A stretch of DNA of 64,000 nucleotides. Origin: Watersipora subatra. Taxonomy: Eukaryota; Bryozoa; Gymnolaemata; Cheilostomatida; Watersiporidae. Where the stretch lies: NCBI RefSeq assembly GCF_963576615.1, contig NC_088708.1, positions 5,580,001-5,644,000 on the forward strand, written 5' to 3'. Positions 1-12,972 of the stretch are shown one piece after another (the stretch's first letter is position 1; every line of letters begins with the position of its first letter). The notes below the pieces were generated by a model that saw only the letters and a list, made by a program, of their open reading frames with translations, made no database searches and had not been told where the DNA came from. The translations under genes and the position numbers were made by a program.

Positions 1-170
1 ATGTGAAATATGGTTGTGCTTGTGGTCTCCTTGAAGAAACCTACAACATAATTTTGAATAATAGTCACCAGCAATGTAACCAAAGTTTAAATCAAAACAT
101 GTGCTTATAGTTACCTTCTACATGCTTGTAACTGACTTGGATGAGCGTGCTTATGGTTAGCCACTAGACA

Positions 171-350
171 CAAGAGGATGTTACAATAGGCTGCTATATA
201 ACATCATACTTATAACAAGAGGATGTTACAATAGGCTGCTATATAACATCATACTTATACAAGAGGATGTTACAATAGGCTGCTATATAACATCATACTT
301 ATAACAAGAGGATGTTACAATAGGCTGCTATATAACATCATACTTATAAC
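171..350. repeat. Tandem repeat, about 45-bp unit, 4 copies
   Basis: Four near-identical units starting CAAGAGGATGTTACAATAGG and ending CATACTTATAA follow one another. Copies differ by one or two bases, so the array looks recent. No coding potential. Confidence 0.95.
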
Positions 351-891
351 TCGTTACTAAAAGCAACAGCGTACCTATGATTGACAATGACACACTTATA
401 GCTAGTTAGTTGATGCATCGGCATATCGTTAGATTGAATAAAATGTAGAGTATATTTTAACATATTAATTCCCAACACTGAATGCAATATTAAATATCAC
501 AGTATTATGGGACACGAGAATAATTCTGTTAAGAAACACTGACCCTCAACACCATACAAGAGAAAAGGAAATCATCTTGTGAATGTTAATTCTTTCTTGC
601 ATGTGCAAGTACCCGAGCTGTGGGGATTTGAATATTTCAATACTCAAATATTCAAAGCTAGTATTCTACTAGTACTCTTTCTAGTGAATTAAGTTAGTTT
701 TGACTTTACGGGTTTGTAAAATACGGAAGAGGTTTGGGATTTCATTCAAGAAACAATAATTTAAGATTTTAGGTGGACAAAGAAATAAAATCAAGAAATG
801 ACATGATCACGTGTACTAATGGATGTTTTAACTATTATAAAACTTAACTAAAGTTGGCTCAGCTTCTTAGTTATTATTATTGGGACAATGT

Positions 892-1633
892 GAGGCAGTA
901 GACATGAGGCAGTAGATACGAGGCAGTAAACACGAGGCAGTAGATACGAGGCAGTAGACACGAGGTAGTAGACACGAGGCAGTAGACACAAGGCAGTAGA
1001 CACGAGGCAGTAGATACGAGGCAGTAGACTCGAGGCAGTAGACTCAAGGCAGTAGACATGAGGTAGTAGTAGACACGAGGCAGTAGACACGTGGAAGTAG
1101 ACACGAGGCAGTAGACATAAGGTAGTAGTAGACACGAGGCAGTAGACACGAGGCAGTACATACGAGGCAGTAGACATGAGGCAGTAGACACGAGGCAGTA
1201 GATACAAGGCAGTAGACACAAGGCAGTAGACACGAGGCAGTAGATACAAGGTAGTAGACACCAGGTAGTGCACACGAGGCAGTAGACACAAGGCAGTAAA
1301 TACGAGGCAGTAGACACAAGGCAGTAGATACGAGGCAGCAGACACGAGGCAGTAGATATGAGGCAGTAGACATGAGGTAGTAGTAGACACGAGGCAGTAG
1401 ACACGACGCAGTAGACACGAGGTAATGGACATGAGGCAGTAGACACGAGGCAGTAGATACGAGGCAGTAGACACAAGGCAGTAGACATGAGGCAGTAGAT
1501 ACGAGGTAGTAGACACCAGGTAGTTCACACGAGGCAGTAGACACGAGGCAGCAGACAAGAGGCAGTAGATACAAGACAGTAGACACGAGGCAGTAGACAC
1601 GAGGCAGTAGACATGAAGCAGTAGACACAAGGC
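892..1633. repeat. 14-bp minisatellite, about 50 copies
   Basis: Degenerate array of GAGGCAGTAGACAC with A/G and C/T variants and occasional insertions of TAG. Because 14 is not a multiple of 3 and the minus-strand unit has no stop, all three minus frames stay open for 200-260 codons, giving false Cys/Leu/Val/Ser-rich proteins. It lies about 500 bp beyond the last exon found for the hydrolase gene. Confidence 0.97.
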
Positions 1634-2143
1634 TGAAGAAACTCAATCGCAAACTGTTAGATCATAACGGTAAAGAAATTAGGCCTTTGAATTAAATTGT
1701 ATGATGTTTTTCACATTGACTAATTGTGACTTTTTCGTTTTTTATATGATAATGATTTTTTGTTAGTTTCAATGTACCGTCACACAATGTAATTATAATA
1801 GTTCATAACGGTTGATTGATGGTTAGAAATATATAACCTATGCTTATTACATAATAATCGCCCATGAATTATTATAACATCAGTATACCATCCCCTCATA
1901 TCAAAAGAAAAAACAAGGAAACTGATGATGACCTTTGTCCATTTTGGTTAACTTCTGATCTGTCTTCTTAGATGTTTCTGTACTCAATGATTTGTCAAAA
2001 ATATCCAAACCATTATTTAGTGATTTACGATGTCTTTTGCCCATCAAGTGGGAGAGTTGATAAGTGATCATGAAAACTTTGTACATGTATATATGACACA
2101 AGAAAACTTGCTAAAATTATTGTGAAATAGGTTCATAATTTAC

Positions 2144-5100
2144 CTGGCATAGCAACGAACCCGTGTATTGTGCCCTTCAGTGTAACTAATTTAGTTTGGA
2201 CTCCAGCAGCTTGCAGTTTCTTGTGATATTCTAGCAATATACAGTCAAATGAGAGTAAAAATGGTCCATTGGTCAATAATTCAATCGCAACAAAAACCAT
2301 GATGAGCTGCTCTGGATAAACAGTAGAAATCTGAGTAGATAAAAATAGTGAGATAGCCTCTACCTTTGCACAGCAAAAATGAGAAGAAAGCGAGCAGGCA
2401 GGTAAAATTTTGACCAACCATTTGAAGACACATCTCTAAAGAAGACAACAGTAACTTTAGTCCATATAAGGTAATAAAATGTTCGAATCTCCAACAAAGC
2501 GAACAATTAAAGATATTGAAGATTGGACGAAAGAAAATTTAAAAATGAAAGCAGATTTGCTATAGAGTTAGCTAGCGAGCAAAGGGCGAAGACCAACCAG
2601 AGTACAGAGTGATAGGGACAGCATTTTATATCTGCGAGTTTTAAATCTGCTTGTGTAATTTCATTACAGCTTACAAGAGCAACAGTTTGATTTTTCTAAT
2701 GCGTCCGCAACTTTAGTAATGGCAACTCAAATCCCTTTCATAATACATATTAGAGGAGTTTTTGAACGTGGAATGTCTGAAACACGAGAAAAGTAAGTAG
2801 GCCTACACAGACAGTAAGTTCTATGTCTGAAACAGCAATCAGCCTCGCTGGCATACCAAAATATTTAGTGAAATCTTCTGATTTAAAATCTTTCATTAAA
2901 AAGGATCTACCAGCGCTGTGTTTGTGTCAAATGCTGGAACCCAAACTTGGAAGGTTGATGTGTCAACTTACATAACAGTATGTCATGACCTAATCTGGTT
3001 CAACACGAAATCAAGACATCAAACTACACAGCAAAGTACAGCCTATTCTAGTGTAATCTTTTGCAACAGAAACATAATAGTGTAGTTGTCGAATGCATTA
3101 TAAAATTGGACAAGTTATTTCAACTAGTAGGTTGGCTAGTAAGTTGCCTAATAAGTTGGCTGTAGTTATCAGGTAGCGAAAGATGCAGTCATTAGAAAAA
3201 TACAAAAAACAAACAATGACTAATAAATTATATTATATACTTTTCATGTTAAAACAGTGTACAGAGTTGTAGGACTCTCCATAAACTAAGGCAATCACTC
3301 TTAACAAATTCACTGACATCCTATTGGTCAGAGAAAATACAATGTACAGTCCTAAAAGCTGAATGTCTGATCAGAGGATAAAACATAAGTATAATCGTTG
3401 AAAGGGCCTTTAGATTGCCAACGCATACTCCTTAGAGGACTACACATAATAAAATATAGGAAAATCTCTATTATTGAATTCATAAGCATTCACTTAGTTC
3501 CAAGTATATCCTCGACATGTTACTTTTAACGATATGCGATCGATACGACACTTATACTATCGATGACCCATGAATAAACACCAAAATTTTTTTTCACCAA
3601 ATGTGTTTGTTGGCAAGCAAATACATACTTGGTTATCATTAACTATAGATGTGAATCAGGAAAAAATGACATGCATGACTCACATTCTCATATCATAGCC
3701 TAACTGACTCAGTTATTACATGTCCTCGCGTACTCCAGTGGAGGCAGGACTACTGAAATTCCTCTACATCTGTGAGGACTAAATGAGTGGAATTCGAAAG
3801 CCATGTATGAAAGGTACAGATGTATGAAAACCTATACATCTGTACCTTTGACACATGCGAATTCATAGAGTACTTACAGGTAAGGGTCCACGAGGCGATG
3901 TCACTTTAGCCTTAATTTATGAATATGAGTCATTGTATATGAATATGAGTCATCGTATATGAATATGAGTCATTGTATAACTGATACAAGTCACATTCAG
4001 CTTTACACCTAGTTTCTTACTAAATTCTTACTGACCAAATCATATGCATGACATTGTGCAGAAACTGTATCATTGTAATATATATGACATGTTCTAGCGT
4101 AACTTTCTGTGACATGAACATAAAAGTGTAGTGGTTGAATGCTTTGTAAAACTGGGCAAGCTATTTTAATTAGTAATGAATTGGCTGTAGTTATAGGAAA
4201 ATAAAAAAAAATTTCATGGAATAGGCTGAGCTCTGCAACATGTTCTTGACGCTAAAAACCACTCTATTGACTGTAACTTAAATTTTTTGATGAAAATTCC
4301 CTGCATTGGAGGCACCATAGTATAGCTGATTCTTTGATGTGCTGTCATCTAATAGGAACTTTGCTGCACTTGGCGAGTAATGCGGGTAAATAAGAGAAGA
4401 ATGGTGGTGAGTTTAAGGTACCTGTGCTCTGGTCTGCCAGAGGATCACATTCTGAGACAATAAACAGTGCGGGTGGCACGCCTGCAAATTCTTTTCTGTC
4501 CACTGGAGAACATCGAAGGTCTGTTGCCTCTTCAATGTTAGTCAAGAATAGACCAAGAAACCTATAATATATGACAAGATAACATTAGATGAAGTCTCAT
4601 GAATATGCAAAAAATTTTACAGACTTTGCTATGTATCTTGACATCTACGTGTATGTGAAGAACTTCAATATTATGAGAGCATAGTAAAAGCTTGTACTGT
4701 CTCTTTCAACTACCCTGTGTTGAGGTATGCTTTACTGCTGCCATTTGTTAAGTCTGATGACTACAAGTCCATAAAATATACAGGTTTCCAAGATAATGTA
4801 AAAAGTTTAACTTTGACTGTACTTGAGCTGTATTACATTTTGAATGGAAAAGGAAGTCAATAATAGCGTTGATAATTAAAACTATGAACATGATTGGCCG
4901 TAACTGAAACTATCAGTGAATAAAACATAATGTAGGAATAGTATATAACAGAGTCAGATTGGATACAGCTGATTGGTTGATGCCTAACACTGTTAAATCT
5001 ACACTGACATGTAACATACCTATTAAATGTGTGACGAATCTTTAATTACTAGATGAAAATACACTGCACTAACTTTGCATAGAATCGCTCCTCTGCCACA

Positions 5101-6025
5101 TACAACTTACCGAAGAAGCATCTCTTTTGTGAGAAGCAGTCCTTCACTATACTTGGCCACTGATGGGTAGTGCTTGTAAGGAGACACAGTCAGAGAAGAA
5201 TAAATCAAAACCTAAACAGCAGCCAGAGCCAATGGTACAACCAATATTGCCAATCATTTCTGACGGACCAAGTCATAATATATTTAGAACCAACTCAAAT
5301 GTGCATTTTTGAGAGAATATTGAGGGTGCTAAACCTGAAATGCAAGGCCTTTGACAAGGTGACAGACAGATGCCGCTATGTTTCCACCAGCTGAGTCTCC
5401 GCCCACCCCAACAAGTGGTGAGTCACAGTTGGTAAGAAGTTTCTTGTTATCTTGACACCAGTTGACTACAGCCACTGCATCGTCATAGCAGGCAGGAAAC
5501 TTATGCTCAGGGCTAAGTCTGTACTCCACGTTCACCACCACACAGTTACATCGACTGAAATAGCAAGAAACAAAAATTACCGAAAGGTCTTGTTTAATTT
5601 TCTCCTTTAATGCCTTCTAACATGCAAATAGATAAAGAATCAGGGTTGAAACCATAATAATCTCTTGATTTATTATACTTGGAACCTCACTTTGCTATCA
5701 TTTCACAAAATTTCATGTGAGTTTCTCGGCTGCCCCAGATAAAACCTCCGCCATGAAAAAATATGAAGATTTTGTTCCAACTAGTTTGAAGGTTATTGTT
5801 TGGTCTGAGAATTGTAACAGGCACTTTATGACTCGTCTTGCCATTCTTAGCTGGAATAAGTCTCTCTTCTGTCGAGCCAATAAATTTAAAGTCTCCTTTT
5901 AGCTGCTGGGCACCGTGCTCATTTATCTCTCGTAGAGTCTCAACAGGCTGTGACATATCTAGTTCTCCAACAGTATTGAGATATGCAATAAACTGTTTTG
6001 ATTCTCCTTTGAGTTCATCAGCCAT
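2144..6025 (-). CDS. HSL / arylacetamide-deacetylase-like alpha/beta hydrolase, 3' end not found
   Basis: Predicted carboxylester hydrolase of the alpha/beta-hydrolase-3 (HSL/AADAC) family. Minus-strand exons, all with GT-AG borders and matching phases: 5691-6025, 5335-5554, 5111-5211, 4422-4561, 2144-2230. The 294 residues read carry the oxyanion-hole motif HGGG (91-94), the nucleophile elbow GDSAGG (Ser166), the acid in SECDPL (Asp258) and the base in IHGF (His288), so the triad is complete. The start is the ATG at 6025, giving MADELKG; the longer open frame upstream begins with GTG and is probably 5' UTR. No signal peptide or membrane anchor is evident, unlike vertebrate AADAC, so a cytosolic enzyme is likely. 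The family usually has 20-50 more residues after the His motif; that last exon was not located, and reading through the last donor hits a stop after MPGKL. The substrate cannot be told from sequence. Confidence 0.85.
3914..3980. repeat. 20-bp direct repeat, 3 copies
   Basis: Three units of ATGAATATGAGTCATTGTAT inside the large last-seen intron (2231-4421) of the hydrolase gene. The rest of that intron is AT-rich with no other feature recognised. Confidence 0.85.
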
Positions 6026-8135
6026 TTTCAAAGTCAGAGATAGACTGGATGTGTGCCGATGATTGAAGGATTGCTGAGAACTCACGTGACTATTTTATCT
6101 AGAAATGGACCAGACAAAAACAGATAACAAACCCTGTTAAATTGTACAGCCCAGTGTTTTCTCAACCCCTAATACACTTGCATGTATTCTTTGAAAAAAT
6201 GTAGATAACCAAATGCATACAAGCTTGACGAATATATAAACTTTACCAATACACAAGCTCTATGAGCGATACTTTTGTAGAGCTAAAAAGGAAGTATGAT
6301 TAGCATCTATTGAATATGCATCTATTATCAGTATTTATGGACAGCTTCGGAGTTATGCTTATGCATTGCAGAGTGTAGGTGCAGTTATTTGCCATACTTT
6401 GATATGCCATAATATAATGCAGGGTCGCTTTCAATGTGCGGTTGACATGTAATACTTAACTAATTTAATGGTAGTTTGCATGAAAAAAGACATTTCTATT
6501 ATCTGGTATATAAATATTAAAGAAATAATAAGATTATCACACATAAAAAAGTACAAGACAATACATAGTCATTTATCGATGTTGATAAACATACATACTA
6601 AATATTTATTAATATCGATTAATAGTATAATAACGATATAACATATCTGATACTGATATAATATATTGATTATTCATTAAGTAGGTATTCACAAATTGAT
6701 CTCCAAAGTAAGAATTTGTAGTAAACTTTATCACTGGTGAAAAAGTCATCCACAATTCCAGCAATGGTTACTTTTTAGTCTTCAGCTTTAGTCGTCTTCT
6801 TTAGTTTTGATCAGGATAGCTTCCTTTTTGTGTTTTGTTGGTTATTCACCAGCCATATGACCATCAGAAGACATTTGAGTTCTGGAAACTATTGGTTTTG
6901 AGATTATATTAATTTATGGTCGCCATCAAGAATGGAGTGTAGAGCTTACATGAGTTCACTGATGCCGCCAGTCAAGAAATCCTGTGAATTGGTTTGCAAC
7001 TGCAAATCCTTATTCTAGACACAAAAAGTGACTTGGAGATATTTATATGAGCTAGCAATAGCACTTCATTCAAGTGTCCAATAAGTGATCCCTACTTTAA
7101 CTACATTACTCCAATTTAATATAGTTATTGATTGTTTATTATTTATTATGTATTATTATTTGCTATCTTTATTTTATTTTAAATAAGCCTGCAGTTGCAC
7201 ACCCATTTTTTGTTTGTTTAGGAATCAATCATAAGCTTTGACTCAGGTGCAGTCACTATGAATTCTCACTATGTTGGTACCATAATCAGTTATGAGAATG
7301 TCTCAACAGGTAAAGAAGTAAACAGAGCTGTGCGCCAACAGATCTTCCTGGCATTGAGTTGGCGCACTCTCCAAGAAATATAATAAAAAACTGCCAATAC
7401 TGTGTACTGATAATTCTCTGCAATTATCCCCAGATTGTTATATCTTCTCAATGCCCCATGGTTCACCACAACTTTCTATTTTTGTCTTCACCACTACATC
7501 CTCTTCTTTTCATTTCTGCCACTCAATATTCTCCCTCTAAAGCACTTTACAACAATTGTTTGTCTCCTCTCTCGCTCAATCTAGTCGCTCTGACAAAAAC
7601 CCTACTAAAAATTATTTTGCTTGCCAGTAAATGAGCTAGAAAATAGCTAAAATATTGTGTTCATTAACAGCAACATATTTGCATATTTACAATCTAAAAT
7701 GTAATCTCGTCAGATACCGCTTATCGGCGATGTAAAACAGCCAGATCAGAACTGTAAAATGCTTAATACTGTTAAAAAATGGTTGAGCAGCACACCATAG
7801 TAGCCAGAGTTTCCTACATGGTGGGCTGGTTTAAGATTTGGTCCACCATTTGGCATTAATTTACCTGCTTGCGCACTAGACATTTAAATATGCCTGCTGG
7901 GCTGTGTGAGAGACTTATGAGAGAGCTTATGCATCGCGTATGAAAGAAATATATTTTTATATTTTATATAAACAATTATTTATGTATATATTTCTTGATC
8001 AGACCTTGTTGTGCGCAGCTCCGTGTAGCCTACCTGCATACTCGTAATCTCACAATATTAATACAAATGCATTAATGTAATAAATGCTTTATTCTTTCTG
8101 AGACATTTCACATAACAGTCAGAGTAATTTATAAA
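6026..8135. other. Gene-poor AT-rich stretch upstream of the hydrolase gene
   Basis: No exon-like open frame with splice borders was found on either strand. It should contain the hydrolase promoter just above 6025. The part around 6480-6680 is very AT-rich. Short open frames here are not supported. Confidence 0.5.
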
Positions 8136-8506
8136 CTACTAGCTGTGCCTCCCGGCGTTGCCCGGGTATTAAAAATCAGCTTATAAACGATGAGAAGTGA
8201 TGAAGGTTGCCTACCACTTGCTATTAGCCTGGCACATTGCCAATAGAAAATGGTATTAAAAATCAGCTTATAAACAATGAGAAGTGATGAGAGTTGCCTA
8301 CCACTTGCTCACCTACCACTATTAACTTGGCACATTGCCAATGGAAAAGTCCAGTAAGCTAGTTAATAAGCGCTAGGCTTCTAATGATGGTACACCATGA
8401 TATTGCCTAGGCATTGTCCAGCTACGCTATTCTAATAATAGCTATAGCTGGAGGGACGCACGTACATACATGCATATCCACATACTTTGAGAAATATATA
8501 TATAGA
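8136..8506 (+). mobile_element. Interspersed repeat, short copy, family with CCCGGCGTTGCCCGGG head
   Basis: Begins ACTAGCTGTGCCTCCCGGCGT and ends GAAATATATATATAGAT, the same ends as copies at 11986-12972 and 39660-40380. It contains an internal 60-bp duplication (AAAATCAGCTTATAAAC..., 8170s and 8260s). The fixed head and (AT)-rich microsatellite tail suggest a non-LTR or SINE-like origin; the class is not certain. Confidence 0.75.
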
Positions 8507-9690
8507 TTCGCAAACAAAATTTTAGTAGCTTCGATCACTAACAGTTGAGACATTCTTATTTCATGCCAATTTTTCAAGAAATGATAGCATGCCAAATTGA
8601 GATGTTTTGCCATTCATGCTTTTTTGAGAATAACTACCATATTTACCTTGAATGATTGTACTTTTCACATGGAAATTATCTAAAAAAAACTCAATATATC
8701 ACCTCTTATATTTAAATGTTTCAGTAGCCTATAGCTTAATTATTCCTGCGAAGCCTGAAAGCACCTTAAGCGATACTCTCTTTACTGAGTTGAACATATT
8801 ACAGATAAACTAAACATGAACGAATACATCAAATAAGGATTCCGTAATGTAAGGTGCTCTTTTGGCTATGGTTTTCCCCCACTCTGGTTATTCACAAAAC
8901 TCACTTTGTTTAAGTTACCTTGATAGCTATTTGTTTGTAGCTATTGTTTTGAAGAACTTGTGCTTTTATACAAGTTTAACCTACATTGAGCGTTTTGTTT
9001 TGACTGGTTAAAAAAGCTGGCATTTAATAAGTAATGTAATAACTATTAGAAACAATTTTAAACTATAAATATAAGGCTGCTTTAATTTATTTATCCCAAG
9101 AAAAATACAAAGATGAGATACATATTTGTTGTTACAGGCTCACTAACCTTACAGCTATGACCTCTAGTTTCAAATGCCAAATCATGGATTACAACAACAA
9201 GATTACGTCTGCACATTAATACTATTCTACAATAAATACATAACCACATTAAGCGTAAGCAGTCAATATATTTAGCATGACAAATATCACATTTTTATCC
9301 AACCAAGGAAGCTAGTTAGGCTAACACTAGACCATTGTCTTGGCTACCTAGCAGGCTATATTACTAATCTAATTGAACAATTTTTATTTATATAAAACAC
9401 ATTTTGTTACTATGTGAGCATTTCGACAACAATAAATTGAAAAATGTAAGACTCTCATGATTCAAGCAAAGCACAGAAACCCTAGAAAGTCTTTCTTATA
9501 AGTGCTATTTACACCAAATATGAGAGGTTAGATAATTGTGAGCAAAACAACAAAAAGTTGTTACACAGCACCAAGCTGTAACAATGGTACACCAACCTTC
9601 CCTTTGCAACTAGCCTTCACCACCGCGGCGTTACATGCGCATAACACAATAGCTACAACCAACCTCACACAAGTCTAGCAGCCCCTACTG
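8507..9690. other. AT-rich intergenic stretch
   Basis: No gene, tandem array or terminal-inverted-repeat element was recognised on either strand. Confidence 0.45.
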
Positions 9691-9699
9691 CCAACACTT

Positions 9700-10275
9700 G
9701 TGCGCAAGCCAATAACTGTTCAACAGCCTAGGAGCAGTTAACTGGCACAGAGACCAGAGCCTCAAAGACCATCGCTGCAATATGATTGTCTCTGCCTACC
9801 TAGACCACCACATGCTGTTCGCAAAAGAAATAGGCACAACAACTCAGTAGCTCAGTCCACATGTTCTTCGCTTTTTTACCAAACTTCTGCCAAACACTAA
9901 TTCACTGCCTTAGACCTATATATAGCAAATCCTGTTAGCCCGTCTCCTGGCTTTCTATGCAAACCAGCGTTTGTATTCTTAGCTAATCACAGAAATACAA
10001 ACGCTTACAAATCACACCTGTGGGCAAGCCATTAACTGTTCAACAGCCTGTTATCTGTTATATGATGGTTTCTGCCTGCCTAGACCACCACATGCTGTCC
10101 ACAAAAGAGAAAGGCACAGCAACTCAGTAGCTCAGTTCACACGTTCTTTGCTCTTTTTCACCAAACCTCTGCCAAATATTAATTCACTACCCTACCCTAT
10201 CTTGTCAGCCTAAATCTCTTGACTTTCCATGCAAATCAGCGTTTGTATTCCTGGATATTCACAGAAAAGCCTCGG
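9700..10275. repeat. Direct duplication of a segment of about 280 bp
   Basis: Sequence from about 9700 to 9995 (starting GCAAGCCAATAACTGTTCAA, containing CCTAGACCACCACATGCTGT and CAGCGTTTGTATTC) recurs at about 10020-10270 with scattered substitutions and small indels. No coding potential is preserved in either copy. Confidence 0.85.
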
Positions 10276-10279
10276 ATAT

Positions 10280-11395
10280 ACACATAATATCTCACGATAA
10301 TCAACAGTGAGTCTTTTAAAGTTATTAAACTTTTGCACAACCAATAAAAATTACCCATACACTTTAGCAAGTCAATCTAAAACTGTGGTGAAAAAATAAG
10401 AGATGTACACAACTAATTTGACTAAATTCAGACAGCAGGCTAAAGCGGAAAAAGCTCTGCTATGAACTATAATAAACCTTTTTTTTCATTCATACCACTT
10501 AAAATTTTTTTAAATTATTGTTTTTCTGTATTACTTACCATTGTACATGATATATTTATAACGTAAATTACATCTAGCTTATTCATATAGAGGCAATAAG
10601 AAAAAAGGGAGGGGCAGCTGGACTCGAAAAATGTTTTTTTCATACAAAATTAAAACGGGATCGCTGAAGTAAGGTCGTGCGTAATTATGATGTAAAACAT
10701 TCGGCGAATAGATACTTCACACTCTTATATGTGATTTAAGGCTGCACTCAACGATTATAGTTTTCTACTTTTTGTTACTTCTGGTACATTTAGAATTGAA
10801 ACGTGATTACCAAAGAAAACTTTTAGCAGTACGCAGACATTCTTAATGGTAGTGTTCAGTAAAGTAACTCTAATACGATTTATGTATATGTATACTTATA
10901 TGTTAGATTTATCCTTTTGTTATGGTCACACGTCTAAGATTATTAAGCTCCGATCGGAGAGTTTTGATCGTCTGCACTTAGATAAAGAATTATAAAATAA
11001 ATCTGGTATTGAATAAACTTAAATCTAGAACTATCTATTATTAAAAACTACTAGATATTACATTGATAACATTGTAAAAAGGTATAATCAGCCATTACAG
11101 TAAAAAGTGAAAACTTGCTACAAAATTTTGAATTGTGAGTTTAGAATAAAATTATGTTGACACCCTTCATTTGCTTTTGGCATATGGTTATGCTGATATT
11201 TCCATATAACAACACGGTAACCCTTAAGCGAACGTGTAGTGAAGTTGAAATCTACTTTGACTAGCTACTTGCAAATGGATATCTTGAAAGAGTATAAATT
11301 TTGTACAGAAGTCTAATTGCTGGAAACAGCTTAGCTGGCTGATTGTTTTGGCTATTTATTTGGCAGGCCTCAATGCATGTATAGAACAGGCAAAT
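10280..11395. other. AT-rich intergenic stretch
   Basis: Nothing recognised: no splice-supported open frame, no inverted or tandem repeat pattern. Confidence 0.4.
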
Positions 11396-11575
11396 AATTA
11401 CTGAATTTATATATATAAATCTGAATGTTTGACTTGTTGCTGTGTCTACCTAGAGCAATTTTAATTTAGCTATGGAATCTCCCACTGTACTGGATTGAAC
11501 TCGTAACGATTGCAATTGCAAGTATGCAAACACATGCTAGCTCTTAGCTCTATAGAGTACTAAATCCTATGAGCT
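11396..11575 (-). mobile_element. tRNA-like SINE fragment
   Basis: Read on the minus strand, an A-box-like AGAGCTAAGAGCTAGC (11536-11551) is followed by a B-box-like CGAGTTCAATCC (11494-11505) and then by a tail ending CAGATTTATATATATAA. This is the layout of tRNA-derived SINEs. It does not fold into an intact tRNA gene by eye. Confidence 0.55.
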
Positions 11576-11985
11576 TATAATATATAAATCTCAGTGTCTG
11601 TCCATTGGTCTGTGATTCAGTCGGTCCAGCTATACCTTTTTAAATCTTGGAATGAAGAATCCGTATCACAGAAGATTTGATCTCGGAACCTCTCATTTAC
11701 CAGGCAATAAGCTAATCATTTGAGCTACACGAGATGCATTGGATTCATTGGGTGATATGAGTGGTTATATAGGGTAAAACGGCATAGCAACTCTGCATTG
11801 CATTATGGCGCAACGTCATTAAAGCTTGCTCTTATTAGAAAGTTTAGCAATACACATACTAGCTTGCTCAAATTAGCCATTGGCAATGTGTCAGGATAAT
11901 GGCAGGTGGCAGGCAACTACATTAGCTGCCACTGTTTAAAAGCTGTTATTTAATACTTGTGCAACGCCGGGTATTCCGCTAGTAC
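11576..11985 (-). mobile_element. Inverted copy of the CCCGGCGTTGC-head repeat with internal tRNA-like unit
   Basis: On the minus strand it starts CTAGCGGAATACCCGGCGTT, shares the block ACATTGCCAATGG with the copy at 8136-8506, then has a tRNA-like region (A-box-like TAGCTCAAATGATTAGC at 11711-11727, B-box-like GGTTCCGAGATCAAATC at 11674-11690) and an AT-rich tail ending near 11576. It abuts the next copy head to head. Confidence 0.65.
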
Positions 11986-12972
11986 GCTTATACTAGGTAA
12001 ATACCCAGCTTTGCCCGGATAATAAAAGTCTTTGCACAGAAAATTTATTTTTATTTAATATATAACAGCGGTTACCATTCTAACTTTCCAACTTCATATC
12101 ATAAGAAAAGTGTTTTGTGCAGTTTAAAAAAATTGAGAGAAAAAATAAAAACAACTGTAAAGGTTTTCAAACTTTATCAAACAACTGTAACTTTCAAACT
12201 TCCTATCATGAGGAGAATGTTCTGTGCAGGTCAAATAAATTAAAAAAAAACAGCTATAAAAGGGTTTAAATGTCAATGTGAAATAGTTAGCAAATAATAA
12301 CTAAATTATGTCTGTTTTGCTACGAATACAATAAAAGATGATTTGGTAATGATACAATTAATACGAACTGAAAAAACAAAATGAAAATCTTGAATATGTT
12401 GAATTAAAAATAGCAATTTGTGCATAGAAGTGTGTGTATAAAAAAGGTTACTGTTTCAGCAGAAGCTATCCATCAAAACTTTGAATACGACGGTATTGGT
12501 ACCTCTCGATACTGGTACAAACGTAAAATTGAGATATCGGACTAGCTTTGTCTGGTACTTTGTCTATGTAGATGCTATTCCTACTCAAGATAATACAATT
12601 GTCCTTGTGAAAATAATTGGCTTTGATCGCGATTTAGTAATTGAACCTTATGACAAATCGGAAATAGAAGCTCACGAAATAGCAGTGCGTTTCATAGAGC
12701 TAAAAGAGTTCATAAAGTTTCAATTAATGCGTCATTTTGGGTGTGAAAACGGAAAAAGGTGTATACGTCATGCATTGAGAGCGATGAATTGTAAGAGCTT
12801 TTGTAGTTTTGTGGTTACTGAACTGGATTGCAAACTTGCAGATGCAATTTTCGTGAGTTCAAGTCCGGCGGAATGCGAAATTTTAATTCCAAAATTTTAA
12901 TGCATGTAGCTATAGCTGGACATACCTAAAGACAGACAGACAACAAACTTTGAGAAATAAATATATAGATAG
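11986..12972 (+). mobile_element. Long copy of the CCCGG-head interspersed repeat, containing a 139-codon open frame
   Basis: Head ACTAGGTAAATACCCAGC, tail GAAATAAATATATAGAT. The body aligns with 39660-40380 along its whole length, for example the block ACCAGAAGCTATTCATCAAAACT against AGCAGAAGCTATCCATCAAAACT. An open frame at 12481-12900 (first codon TTG; first internal ATG only late) encodes an unrecognised protein with a Cys-rich C-terminal third. The same region in the other long copy is homologous but broken by indels and stops, so the frame belongs to the repeat family. Confidence 0.75.

Noticed and set aside
848..1652. Three long minus-strand open frames rich in Cys, Leu, Val and Ser
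   Set aside because: They are translations of a 14-bp minisatellite in three frames, not a gene.
6026..6085. Longer N-terminus for the hydrolase beginning at 6085
   Set aside because: The first codon is GTG, not ATG; the ATG at 6025 is the first proper start.
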